Positions 1-8,075 of a DNA stretch of 64,000 bases are shown in pieces. The stretch is from Anaerolineaceae bacterium UBA5211. GTDB taxonomy: Bacteria; Chloroflexota; Anaerolineae; Anaerolineales; Anaerolineaceae. Where the stretch lies: positions 104,776-168,775 of the forward strand of contig DHVJ01000015.1 in the NCBI GenBank assembly GCA_002412595.1, given 5' to 3'. Below the pieces are notes generated by a model. That model was given only the letters and a program-made list of their open reading frames with translations. It was not told the DNA's origin and ran no database searches. The number at the start of each line of letters is the position of its first letter. Position 1 is the stretch's first letter. The translations under genes and the position numbers were made by a program.

Positions 1-449
1 CTGCCGCCGTAGCCAGTGCCCAACGTCATCCAGGCCACGTAATTCAAGCCTTTGGCTTTGCCCCACAACAATTCAGCAATCAAAGCCATGCGCACATCCG
101 TAGCCGCATAGATCGGGATCTGGTAGCGCTCGTGCGCCAGCTTTCCAAATGGCACGTTGTACCAGCGCAAGTTGGCCACCAAAACGGCATCGCCGTTGCT
201 GTCGTCGATATTGCCGCAAATACTGAAGCCAGCGCCCAAAAAGTTGGGAATGTTTTCGCGAGCAAAGGTCACATAGGGTTCCAACATGTCCAGCATCTTA
301 TCCAGATCCGCCACGCCATCTTCATCAAAAGGAACATAAAGACGCTCCGGAGGCTTATAGAAAGCGCCGGTTTCATCCACATAAGCAATGTCCATTTTAG
401 TGCCGCCGATGTCCACCGCCAATGCATATGCAGGTTTTTGATTGTTCAG
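1..449 (-). CDS. ROK-family sugar kinase, N-terminal part (cut by window start)
   Basis: The readable first ~149 residues carry the ROK phosphate-binding signature LAVDIGGTKMD near the N terminus and a second motif, TLGTGYGG, just before the window edge, so this is a ROK-type hexose kinase or a transcriptional relative without an N-terminal HTH. The reading frame has no ATG or GTG at the expected place. A strong GGAGGT ribosome site lies 7 nt before an in-frame CTG (447-449), which I take as the start; a TTG about seven codons further in is the alternative. It is the last visible gene of the long minus-strand catabolic train, 38 nt after the cupin isomerase. The likely role is ATP-dependent phosphorylation of a hexose such as glucose or fructose. 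Confidence 0.8.
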   Translation of the reverse strand, partial: MNNQKPAYALAVDIGGTKMDIAYVDETGAFYKPPERLYVPFDEDGVADLDKMLDMLEPYVTFARENIPNFLGAGFSICGNIDDSNGDAVLVANLRWYNVPFGKLAHERYQIPIYAATDVRMALIAELLWGKAKGLNYVAWMTLGTGYGG

Positions 450-487
450 ATGAACACCTCCAAATATATGTTTTAAATTTTCAGAGC

Positions 488-1069
488 TTATTTTCTCTGT
501 TCATTTAACACAAAAGCCGGTTCGCCGTTGATTTCAACCAGGCGTTTCAAAAAGCCCTTTTCTTCTACATCCTTGTAAATATGGCCAGCAGCCAGGTGGT
601 AGGTGGCCACGAATACCAGCGGTTCATTGCCGGTATTGACCACGCGGTGCGCCCACATGGGAGGAATGTGGCTGATGGTTCCGCGCGTCCACTTGTCCGC
701 CTGGAATTCACCCTCATGGGTTTCCATCAATAAATAGCCTTCGCCTTTGACGCAGAAATAAATTTCCGGTTGGTCATGGGCTTCGTGGAAATGGCCCTTT
801 GTCATGTAATACTCGTTGCCTACTTTTCCGGGTTGGATGCGAGTGGTACCCAGAGCCATATCGGAAACACTGGTCTTGAACCCGTAATAGAAAATCTCGT
901 AAACCAATGGATCGCCGGCCTTGACCATGCTCTCCACCGCAGCTTTATCCTGGAACATCACGGATAGGTCGCTGACCTTGCGCTCAACCGATTTTTCCTG
1001 CGGGGAGAACTCACCTGCATCGAAATCGAACTGCACACTAATAGGATAATCTTCTTTTTTTAATGCCAT
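488..1069 (-). CDS. Cupin-type glucose-6-phosphate isomerase
   Basis: This 193-residue protein matches the archaeal/cupin class of phosphoglucose isomerase, which interconverts glucose 6-phosphate and fructose 6-phosphate with a single metal ion. The metal-binding cupin motif is visible as TKGHFHEAHDQPEIYF around residues 90-106, with a later histidine in the PPMWAHRVVN segment. Length is typical for the family (about 190). The start ATG at 1067-1069 has an AGGAG site 8 nt upstream. It sits 15 nt behind the E2 gene and just before the ROK kinase, so the pair probably moves a hexose phosphate into glycolysis. A cupin enzyme acting on another sugar phosphate is possible. Confidence 0.85.
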   Translation of the reverse strand: MALKKEDYPISVQFDFDAGEFSPQEKSVERKVSDLSVMFQDKAAVESMVKAGDPLVYEIFYYGFKTSVSDMALGTTRIQPGKVGNEYYMTKGHFHEAHDQPEIYFCVKGEGYLLMETHEGEFQADKWTRGTISHIPPMWAHRVVNTGNEPLVFVATYHLAAGHIYKDVEEKGFLKRLVEINGEPAFVLNEQRK

Positions 1070-1084
1070 TTCATCTCTCCTAAT

Positions 1085-2284
1085 TTATAAATTCTGCAAT
1101 AAATTTTTAAGTGTTATCAAAAACTCTGCAACTGCCATGCCGTCCAGCGCGCGATGGTCAGCGGCGATTGTCAGATTGATCATTTTTCTCGAATACACCT
1201 TCCCATCAGAATCCAGTGCAAGTTCCGTATGCATGCCGCCCACGCCCAGAATGGCAGTTTGGGAAGGGTCGATAATGGGAGTGAAATTGCGGACGCATTT
1301 CATACCCAGATTGCTGATGGTAAAGGTTGCGCCGACGCTGTCTTCGTATTTCAGTTTTCCATTCCTGACATCCTCTGCCAGTTCCAACAGACGCGCCGCA
1401 ATCTGATCCGGTTCCAGCGCAGGAACGTCGTGGACCACAGGCACAAATAAGCCTTCAGGAGCCGCGGCTGCGACTGCCAGGTTGATATCTTGATATTCAA
1501 ACACTGCGTCTGTATGCGCATCAAAACGCGCGTTCAAACGCGGATGCTGCTTCAATGCAGACGCCACCGCCCACATCAATACCGCTGTCACTGTGATTTT
1601 GCCAGCACTTTTTTCCTTCTGCGCCTGAATAAAAGCGTTCATGGCATCCGCTTCCACGTCCATGGATACGGAGAATTGCGGGATATTTTGAGTGCTTTCG
1701 GTCATGCGTTTGGCCGTGATGGATTGCACCTTGGTCAGTGCCACGCGCTGGCCGGGCAATTGGTCCGGGGCAAATGCACCTTTCAGGCTCTCCGCGTAAG
1801 CTTTCACGATCTCGGATGTGATGCGGGTTATGCCCGCTTCCACCGGAATTTGTGTCCAGTCGATACCCAGGTCTTCAGCTACGCGTTTGGCATTAGGCGC
1901 AATGCGCACCTCGCTGCGCTTTTCTACCGCAGAGGCAATGGGCTGTTGGGACGTAGTTTGCCGAGGTTCTTCGTTGGTTAGAGTTGGGGCAACAGTTTGC
2001 TCGGCTTTAGCCAGCTCAGCAGCCAATTCTGCTTTCCAGTCTTCACCTGCCTTGCCAACAATCGCAACCAGCTCGCCCATCTGGACAGTCTGGCCGTTTT
2101 CCGCAAAGACAGCCAACAATACACCTTTAGCCGGGCTTTCCAATTCCATCATGGCTTTGGCAGTTTCCAGTTCGGCGATCACGTCGCCTCTGGCAACCGT
2201 GTCGCCAATTTCTTTGCACCACTTTCCGATTACAGCTTCTTCAACAGATTCTCCCAATCGCGGTAGAAGGATTTTAGTTGCCAT
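1085..2284 (-). CDS. Dihydrolipoamide acyltransferase (E2) of a 2-oxoacid dehydrogenase
   Basis: E2 cores move the acyl group from E1 to CoA. The 399-residue protein has an N-terminal lipoyl domain (lipoylated lysine expected at K43 in ETAKA), one peripheral subunit-binding domain near residues 127-165 (RIAPNAKRVAEDLG), and a C-terminal catalytic domain ending with the DHRALDG motif. The ATG lies 2 nt after the E1 beta stop, so E1 and E2 are translationally linked. There is no E3 (dihydrolipoamide dehydrogenase) gene in this train, so E3 must be supplied from elsewhere. Pyruvate or acetoin is the likely substrate; sequence alone does not separate these from branched-chain oxoacids. Confidence 0.88.
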   Translation of the reverse strand: MATKILLPRLGESVEEAVIGKWCKEIGDTVARGDVIAELETAKAMMELESPAKGVLLAVFAENGQTVQMGELVAIVGKAGEDWKAELAAELAKAEQTVAPTLTNEEPRQTTSQQPIASAVEKRSEVRIAPNAKRVAEDLGIDWTQIPVEAGITRITSEIVKAYAESLKGAFAPDQLPGQRVALTKVQSITAKRMTESTQNIPQFSVSMDVEADAMNAFIQAQKEKSAGKITVTAVLMWAVASALKQHPRLNARFDAHTDAVFEYQDINLAVAAAAPEGLFVPVVHDVPALEPDQIAARLLELAEDVRNGKLKYEDSVGATFTISNLGMKCVRNFTPIIDPSQTAILGVGGMHTELALDSDGKVYSRKMINLTIAADHRALDGMAVAEFLITLKNLLQNL

Positions 2285-2286
2285 GA

Positions 2287-3312
2287 TTAATCCTTCAATA
2301 CCTGATAGACCGCCTGGCGGATATCGCTAATTTGAGGCACTACACGCAGTTCCGCCGCAGGTCCAAAGGGGATGGGGCTGTTGTCGGCGCTAACACAGGC
2401 CACCGGAGCATCCAGGTGATCAAATGCTTTACGGGCGATCATTGCCGTTAATTCTGAACCAACACCACCGCGGGCTACATCTTCTGAAGCGATCACCACG
2501 CGATTGGTCTTTTTGACCGATTCCAAAATCGTCTCTTCGTCCAAAGGCACAAGCGTGCGCGGGTCGATCACTTCACACGAAATACCTTCTTTTTCCAATT
2601 CAGCCGCAACCGCCAATGCGCGGTGCACCATAATCAGTGTCGCGATAATGGTCACGTCCGTACCGGCGCGCTTGACGTCGGCTTTACCGAGCGGGATGGT
2701 GTAGGCTTCTTCAGGGACATCCGAGCCGATGTCGCTGATGGTCTGGTCGGTCAGGGCTTTGCCGCCGCCGGGGGAAGCCGCGCCATACAGCAGCTTGTGC
2801 TCCAGGATCAGGACCGGGTCATTCGAGCGAATGGCCGAGATCATCAAACCCTTGGCGTCATAAGGCGTGGACGGCATGGCTAAATATAAACCGGGGGTGT
2901 GCATAAAATAAGCTTCCACGCTCTGCGAATGCTGGGCAGCGCGCCCGGTGGCGCCCTGCGGGGCGCGCATCACCAGCGGCACGCTGGCCTGCCCGCCGGA
3001 CATCAAGCGCAGCTTTGCGGCTTCGTTGACGATCTGGTCCATGGCGCAGAACATGAAATCGGCGTATTGGAACTCGATGATCGGGCGTAAGCCGGTCAGC
3101 GCAGCACCGATGCCCATACCCATGAATCCGGCCTCGGAGATGGGGGTGTCCCACACACGCGTGGGGCCAAACTCGTCCAACATACCGTGCGATACGTGGA
3201 AAGCGCCGTTGAAACGGCCGACATCTTCGCCCATCAGGATCACGCTGGAATCGCGGCGCATTTCCTGTATCATGGCTTCCCGGATAGCATCTGCCAGGGA
3301 TAACTGTCTCAT
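2287..3312 (-). CDS. 2-oxoacid dehydrogenase E1 component, beta subunit
   Basis: This 341-residue protein has the transketolase-like pyrimidine-binding domain (MGEDVG and FNGAFHVSHGM near the N terminus, TPISEAGFMGMGIGAA) followed by a transketolase C-terminal domain. It pairs with E1 alpha to decarboxylate a 2-oxoacid on thiamine diphosphate and reductively acylate the lipoyl arm of E2. Start and stop codons of E1 alpha and E1 beta overlap by 4 nt (ATGA at 3309-3312), the usual sign of coupled translation for subunits made in equal amounts. Sequence is closest in style to pyruvate/acetoin dehydrogenase beta subunits. Confidence 0.9.
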   Translation of the reverse strand: MRQLSLADAIREAMIQEMRRDSSVILMGEDVGRFNGAFHVSHGMLDEFGPTRVWDTPISEAGFMGMGIGAALTGLRPIIEFQYADFMFCAMDQIVNEAAKLRLMSGGQASVPLVMRAPQGATGRAAQHSQSVEAYFMHTPGLYLAMPSTPYDAKGLMISAIRSNDPVLILEHKLLYGAASPGGGKALTDQTISDIGSDVPEEAYTIPLGKADVKRAGTDVTIIATLIMVHRALAVAAELEKEGISCEVIDPRTLVPLDEETILESVKKTNRVVIASEDVARGGVGSELTAMIARKAFDHLDAPVACVSADNSPIPFGPAAELRVVPQISDIRQAVYQVLKD

Positions 3313-4343
3313 TTCAGGCCATCCTTTGTTGTATTGTCCAATTCATAAATGAACTGCTTGTAATCTTCCGCGCCCACATCTTCGCCTGCCTGGGCAAACG
3401 CGATGGCCGCCTCAATTTCATGCTCCACTTGTTCTTCGATGGCGCTCAGGCCGGCTTCTGTCAGCACACCGGTTTCAAGCGCGGCTTCCTTGAAGCGCTT
3501 GATGGGGTCGTACTGGCTCCACAATTCCACTTCTTCCTTGTTGCGGTATTCCGCCGGTTCGAAACGGGCGTGGCCGCGCATGCGGTAAGTGATGCATTCC
3601 AGCAGGAAGGGTCCCTCGCCTTTGCGGGCGCGTTCTACCGCCCGGCTGGCGGCTTTGTAAACCGCGGTGACATTATTGCCATCGACGGTCTCACCAGGGA
3701 TGTTATAACCGCAGCCCCTGGTCGAGAGGTCAGTTACCGCCGACACCAGTTCATTCGGCATGGAAAGCGCGTATTGGTTATTTTCAATCACATAGACTAC
3801 CGGTAATTTCCACAGCGAGGCCATGTTGAGGGATTCGTGGAACACGCCCTCATTGATGGCGCCATCGCCGAAGAAGCTGACAGCCACCTGCTGCGTTCCG
3901 CGCACTTTGGCGGAAAGAGCCGCACCGGAGGCGATCGGAATGCCCGCGCCCACGATGCCAAAGGCGCCCAGCATACCCTTGCTGAAATCGCACAGGTGCA
4001 TGGAGCCGCCCATACCTTTGCAAACGCCATTGCGTTTGGCAAACATTTCCGCCATCATCAGGTCCAAGGGAACGTCCTTGGCGATGCAGTGACCGTGGCC
4101 GCGGTGATTGCTGGTGACGTAATCATCCTTGTTCAAGACACTGGCCACACCCACGGCAACCGCTTCCTGCCCGGTAGCCTGGTGCATCGTACCAGGCATC
4201 TTGGTAGTCAGGAACAAATAATATAATTGCTCTTCAAACTCCCTGGCGCGCACCATGCGCAGGAACAGGGTTTTAAGCAGCTCCTGGTCCATACCGCTGA
4301 AATCCAGCGGTGTGACCAAATCTTCAGGTTTTCGAATGGTCAT
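3309..4343 (-). CDS. 2-oxoacid dehydrogenase E1 component, alpha subunit
   Basis: This is the thiamine-diphosphate-binding half of E1. The cofactor motif runs from GDGAINEGVFHESLNMA to the ENNQYAL segment (roughly residues 168-200). The open frame extends upstream, but I choose the ATG at 4341-4343 (MTIRKPEDL): it overlaps the stop of the upstream cyclase gene by 4 nt and gives 344 residues, usual for the family. Acetoin dehydrogenase alpha subunits and pyruvate dehydrogenase E1 alpha share this layout. The position between a cyclase-family hydrolase and E1 beta suggests a 2-oxoacid is a late intermediate of the pathway. Confidence 0.9.
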   Translation of the reverse strand: MTIRKPEDLVTPLDFSGMDQELLKTLFLRMVRAREFEEQLYYLFLTTKMPGTMHQATGQEAVAVGVASVLNKDDYVTSNHRGHGHCIAKDVPLDLMMAEMFAKRNGVCKGMGGSMHLCDFSKGMLGAFGIVGAGIPIASGAALSAKVRGTQQVAVSFFGDGAINEGVFHESLNMASLWKLPVVYVIENNQYALSMPNELVSAVTDLSTRGCGYNIPGETVDGNNVTAVYKAASRAVERARKGEGPFLLECITYRMRGHARFEPAEYRNKEEVELWSQYDPIKRFKEAALETGVLTEAGLSAIEEQVEHEIEAAIAFAQAGEDVGAEDYKQFIYELDNTTKDGLK

Positions 4344-5038
4344 GCTTCCTCCCAGTCCACTGCGATCACGCGTGCCGGGAACGACTCCGCGCCCATCATG
4401 CGCACCGGCAGCGTAAAGGTCCACAGGCGTTTGCCCATAAGTGGCTTCAAATTGGTCAGGTATTCAATCAACGGGATACCGGAACCTAACAATAATTCAT
4501 GATTGGGCTGGCCAATTATCGGCGTGCTGTCCTTATGGCGGATTTCATGGCCGGAAGTGTCCACACCCATCAACTTAATTTTAGCCTCATCAATCAACCA
4601 GCCGATGGCGTCCGTGGCAAAATAGGGGCGGTCGTGCTGGCGGGGGGTGTAATAATTAGCATCCAAACCGGTGTAGAAAAAGAGGATATCGCCCGGTTGG
4701 ATTTTTCCATCCGCAATTTTGATCAAATCAGCCCTGGAAATTTCTTCATTGTTTCCATAACCGGAAACATCCAGCACAACCGTTTCACCCACCAGATTCT
4801 CCACCGGAAAATCGGCGGCATCCAATCCGTTCTTATCGTGATGGAACGGCAGCTCGACATGGGTGCCCACATGTGTGCAGAGTGTGATCTCCGAAATCAG
4901 GTATTGGGCTTCCGGCAGGCGCGGATACTTGGCAAACTGCGCCCAGCCTTCCACTTGACGGCTATCGATTTCCAGCCGGTATTCTTCTTTTTCGGGGTCA
5001 ATACGATGTGACAACTCATAGATTTTCTTGATCTTCAT
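4340..5038 (-). CDS. Cyclase-family metal-dependent hydrolase
   Basis: The 232-residue protein belongs to the putative cyclase family, which includes arylformamidase (KynB) and related manganese or zinc hydrolases. The family motif HxGTHxDxPxH appears as HVGTHVELPFHH near residues 56-68, with Asp replaced by Glu, and the later segment MGVDTSGHE is also typical. Members open or close lactams, lactones and amides, so a lactone or acid intermediate is a plausible substrate here. It lies between the PfkB kinase gene (41 nt gap) and E1 alpha (4 nt overlap). The substrate cannot be read from the sequence. Confidence 0.75.
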   Translation of the reverse strand: MKIKKIYELSHRIDPEKEEYRLEIDSRQVEGWAQFAKYPRLPEAQYLISEITLCTHVGTHVELPFHHDKNGLDAADFPVENLVGETVVLDVSGYGNNEEISRADLIKIADGKIQPGDILFFYTGLDANYYTPRQHDRPYFATDAIGWLIDEAKIKLMGVDTSGHEIRHKDSTPIIGQPNHELLLGSGIPLIEYLTNLKPLMGKRLWTFTLPVRMMGAESFPARVIAVDWEEA

Positions 5039-5079
5039 GTTTTCTCCGGACTGTGTTTCAAAATTACGCGATGGATAAT

Positions 5080-6012
5080 TTAAATTTTAGTTACAGTAAC
5101 GTCTTTATAAATGCGCTCCACATCCGCCATGACCACGTCGCCAGTGCGTTCGGTCAACACAGTCGCGGCGCTGACCGCCCCGGACCATTTCAATGCGGAT
5201 TCCCATTTGTCGCCCAGCGAGAACCGCCAGGCCAGCGTGGAAGATACGGAATCGCCCGCGCCGGCCGCGTTAACGGATTTTTGCAGCGGCGCTTTGGTGA
5301 GATAATCCCCTTCCGGGGTAAATGCCAACATGCCGTCCTTGGCCATGGTGATCACAAAGGATTCCAGTTCTTTTTCCGCGCGGACTTCACGGGCCTGTTT
5401 GATGAGGTCAGCCAGGTCCTTAACCTTGCGATCAAAAGTCCACTCGAATTCTTCATGGTTGAGTTTGACAATATTGGGCCTGGCCTTGATCGCTTCCAAC
5501 ATGTACTGTTTTTGCGAGTCAATCAACGTGGGTTTACCGGCAGCTTTGGCAATACCAATCAGCTCGACGTAAAAATCGTCTTTCAGAGATGGCGGCAACG
5601 AGCCGGCAAATATCACCCACTCTGCTTCTTGCACGCGTTGAGTGAATTTCTCCACAAACTCAAGTTTCTGGGCCTCATTGACCTCTACCTGGCCGACAAT
5701 GACGTGGCTGTGGATTTGGGTCTTTTCTTCTGCGATGACATGGGCGATGCGGTTATGACCGCCCACCCAGACCGGTTCGGGGATGATGCCGTAATCTTTC
5801 AACAAATCAACCAGTTCCTCGCCAGTTTTACCAGCGAAGAACCCCAATCCGACCGTTTCAACACCCAGCTGACTTAACACAACTGAAGAATTGAGTCCTT
5901 TGCCGCCCACGCAGACAGCCCAATTGTTGGTGCGCATGGGGATTCCGGGTGTCCATTCCTGGATGCGGAATATCTTATCCATGGCCGTGTTTGGACAAAC
6001 GGTAAGAATCAT
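5080..6012 (-). CDS. PfkB-family kinase, 1-phosphofructokinase/tagatose-6-phosphate kinase type
   Basis: This 310-residue protein aligns with the FruK/LacC branch of PfkB kinases, which phosphorylate fructose 1-phosphate or tagatose 6-phosphate to a bisphosphate cleaved by an aldolase. Visible marks are the N-terminal TVCPNTAMDK, the VCVGGKGLNSS glycine motif near residue 35, and the C-terminal anion-hole motif NAAGAGDS with the catalytic aspartate. It is 21 nt downstream of the class II aldolase gene, a natural kinase-aldolase pairing. The substrate may be a less common ketose phosphate. Confidence 0.85.
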   Translation of the reverse strand: MILTVCPNTAMDKIFRIQEWTPGIPMRTNNWAVCVGGKGLNSSVVLSQLGVETVGLGFFAGKTGEELVDLLKDYGIIPEPVWVGGHNRIAHVIAEEKTQIHSHVIVGQVEVNEAQKLEFVEKFTQRVQEAEWVIFAGSLPPSLKDDFYVELIGIAKAAGKPTLIDSQKQYMLEAIKARPNIVKLNHEEFEWTFDRKVKDLADLIKQAREVRAEKELESFVITMAKDGMLAFTPEGDYLTKAPLQKSVNAAGAGDSVSSTLAWRFSLGDKWESALKWSGAVSAATVLTERTGDVVMADVERIYKDVTVTKI

Positions 6013-6033
6013 AATAAGAATCTTTCCGTTTTC

Positions 6034-6645
6034 CTATTCAATCCACTTTTGGGCCATGACCGAGAACGCATTGGTATTCATGCGCTGCAGGCAATCCAAA
6101 GCGGTGATCAAATCGCAGCTGGCCAGGATAACGCCATGGCGCGGCATCAGAACGCCCGCGGCCTTGGTCTTCATATTCTCCACTTTACCCTTGAGCATAC
6201 CGACGATCAGGTCAGCTTGCTCCTGGGAATATGCCGGTGCCTCAGCATGGTATTCCAGTGTGCCAAAGCTCATGGAAGAATTCAACACAGGGGGAATGGG
6301 TGTATTGTTAGCCGTGAAGGGCAGGATGTATTTGGGATGCGCGTGTATAACTGCGCCAACGAAGGGATAAGCTTTATAAATCGCCAGGTGGGATAGCCCT
6401 TCTCTGGAAAAACGGGGATCCTTCTTCATCTCGTCAATATTGGAGAGTGAACCGACCACAACATCATCCGCACCAAAATCCCAATGCCACTGATTGCCGG
6501 CCAGAGTGGGGGTCATATAAACGGTGTCGCCATCCACAGCACTGATGTTGCCGCCGGCAATATCAGTCAATTCACGTTCAAACATAAATTTGGCCACGTA
6601 AATGATCAATTCGGGTATCGTCAATCTTTCGCTAATCTTTTTCAT
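6034..6645 (-). CDS. Class II aldolase (fuculose-phosphate-aldolase type)
   Basis: At 203 residues this is a compact member of the AraD/FucA aldolase and epimerase family. Zinc ligands are seen in VIHAHPKY (HxH) and in MPRHGV, and an acidic residue sits in the FSREGLSHLAIY segment. The enzyme should split a ketose phosphate into dihydroxyacetone phosphate (or pyruvate) and an aldehyde. It is the first gene after a 224-nt gap holding a consensus promoter (6677-6704), so the distal part of the train can probably be transcribed separately. L-ribulose-5-phosphate 4-epimerase activity is the main alternative. Confidence 0.82.
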   Translation of the reverse strand: MKKISERLTIPELIIYVAKFMFERELTDIAGGNISAVDGDTVYMTPTLAGNQWHWDFGADDVVVGSLSNIDEMKKDPRFSREGLSHLAIYKAYPFVGAVIHAHPKYILPFTANNTPIPPVLNSSMSFGTLEYHAEAPAYSQEQADLIVGMLKGKVENMKTKAAGVLMPRHGVILASCDLITALDCLQRMNTNAFSVMAQKWIE

Positions 6646-6676
6646 TGTTTCTCCATATTAAATTTACTTCGGAATA

Positions 6677-6704
6677 ATTGTAATCAATAATTGACATATG
6701 TCAA
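6677..6704 (-). promoter_or_regulatory. Internal sigma70-type promoter with palindromic operator
   Basis: On the minus strand TTGACA (6704-6699) is followed 16 nt later by TACAAT (6682-6677), giving a start about 25 nt before the aldolase ATG. The -35 box is part of a perfect 14-bp palindrome, TTGACATATGTCAA (6691-6704), and a variant half (TGACATTTGT) follows at 6705-6714. The same TTGACATATG core occurs at the PTS promoter near 62610, so a shared regulator is likely. Confidence 0.6.
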
Positions 6705-6869
6705 TGACATTTGTAATTAATAGCATTCTTCCCCCAATTTTCACAAAAACCGCATTCATGGAAATAAAAAAGGCTCTCCCCCGATTTGCCCCGCCAGGGA
6801 TGCACCCGGAAGTGTAACCGATTATCGATTATGGGAGGGAAATGCAGCACGCATTCCCCTGTGAAGTAT

Positions 6870-7982
6870 CTACAGAACCAACAGATCCGGTACGGAGATG
6901 CTGCTTTTCTCAGTTTGGATGGTCATGCCGGGCCAGGTTGACGATAAATAAGACGAAATTTCCAGCCCATTAGCGGTCATCAAGCTCAACTCACCCATCT
7001 TGGTGCCGGTCACGGTGATGAACCACTCGTAAGGCTGGTTGACCTGCACGACCTTATCGGTCAGGCAGCGCCCGCCATCCACAATTATGTAGCCGGTCGG
7101 CCCACCCTGGAAATGGTTGCGCCATTCTTCCGGAAAACCCTGTTCAACATACCATGCCTTTTGTGCTTTGAGGATATCCGCGAAAGGCAGCCCCGGTTCC
7201 AGCAGCTGGAACACGCGCGCTTCCACGGCGGCCGCCGCGTCATAGACTTTGCGGATCTGCGTGCTGGGCGGACCAAAATGGATGAAACGCGTCAGGTTGC
7301 AGTGCAGTCCCCAGCGCCGCGCGGCTGTGTGCAGCATCAGGTAACGCTCCAGCTTTTTTTCGGTTGGGATGGGATGGCGGTACTGGAAACAGCGCTCGTC
7401 GCTGCCCACAATCAGCACATCCACCTGCATACCGGCCGCCAGATGGGCGGCGTGGAAACGCGCAGCGATTTCCTGTTCCGTCTCGCCTGGCTTGACCGTT
7501 TCCGCGAAGCGTGTGTACAGACGGTCGGTTTCCGCCGCCAGCCAGCGCACCCGCTCCATTTCCAGGTCGGTCATTGGATAGTGCAGGTCCACCAGATCAT
7601 CGTACACATTGAGCGTTCCGGGAAAATCGGTATCCGCAGCCACCTTTTTTCCGGCCAGTTCCAGCGCTTTCTGGCGCACGTCGCCCTCGTACCAGCGCAT
7701 GACCACCAGTTCGTAATCCTGCCCGGCAACCTGTTCAGCAAACAGCCGCTGGGCGTCCATGGAATGCGCCACCAGGTAAGCTTTGTCACGCGTGATGACC
7801 AGGGTGCCAAAGCCCAGGTTGGAATTGAACACCACGTGGCTGTCGCCGCCGCCGGTCACCCAGGCGAATTGCTCGCGCGTGCTGATCAGCAGGCCATCCA
7901 AGCCCTTGCGTCGCAGATATTCACGGACCTTCTTCTCTTTAATAGCAGCATCCGTCCGTATTCTTTCGCTCAAATCTTCCAT
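6870..7982 (-). CDS. M24-family (creatinase/aminopeptidase fold) protein with lost metal ligands
   Basis: The 370-residue protein has the two-domain pita-bread layout: a creatinase N-terminal domain (REYLRRKGLDGLLIS, then FAWVTGGGDSHV) and an M24-like C-terminal half. In metallopeptidases the C-terminal half carries Asp, Asp, His, Glu, Glu; here the region aligned to the two aspartates reads LMLHTAARRWGLHCNLTRF, with His and Asn instead, and no clear GHGIG motif follows. It is therefore probably not a metallopeptidase; a metal-free hydrolase like creatinase or a non-enzymatic role is possible. The ATG at 7980-7982 is chosen because AAAGGA lies 6 nt upstream; the upstream extension only reads through a hairpin. 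Confidence 0.7.
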   Translation of the reverse strand: MEDLSERIRTDAAIKEKKVREYLRRKGLDGLLISTREQFAWVTGGGDSHVVFNSNLGFGTLVITRDKAYLVAHSMDAQRLFAEQVAGQDYELVVMRWYEGDVRQKALELAGKKVAADTDFPGTLNVYDDLVDLHYPMTDLEMERVRWLAAETDRLYTRFAETVKPGETEQEIAARFHAAHLAAGMQVDVLIVGSDERCFQYRHPIPTEKKLERYLMLHTAARRWGLHCNLTRFIHFGPPSTQIRKVYDAAAAVEARVFQLLEPGLPFADILKAQKAWYVEQGFPEEWRNHFQGGPTGYIIVDGGRCLTDKVVQVNQPYEWFITVTGTKMGELSLMTANGLEISSYLSSTWPGMTIQTEKSSISVPDLLVL

Positions 7983-8075
7983 ACCTGTTCCTTTAAAAAG
8001 TCGCTCGCTGAACCGAGGAGATGCCGCGGCTCTCCTCGCGGAAAACCGCGGCTGCGATGATTCCAGGCTTCTCAA
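7983..8075 (-). other. Intercistronic region with overlapping hairpins
   Basis: This 93-nt gap in an otherwise tightly packed train holds nested inverted repeats. CGAGGAGA and TCTCCTCG (8 bp, perfect) flank a GCCGCGGC block, and a second GCCGCGG copy can pair in an alternative fold. No T-run follows, so it is more likely an mRNA processing or stability element, or a small dispersed repeat, than a terminator. Confidence 0.5.

Noticed and set aside
5053..5877. Long plus-strand open frame of 274 codons
   Set aside because: Lies wholly opposite the PfkB kinase gene, has no ribosome site and its protein resembles no family; it mirrors codon bias of the real gene.
7113..8060. Plus-strand open frame of 315 codons
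   Set aside because: Antisense to the M24-like gene, with no recognisable domain or ribosome site.
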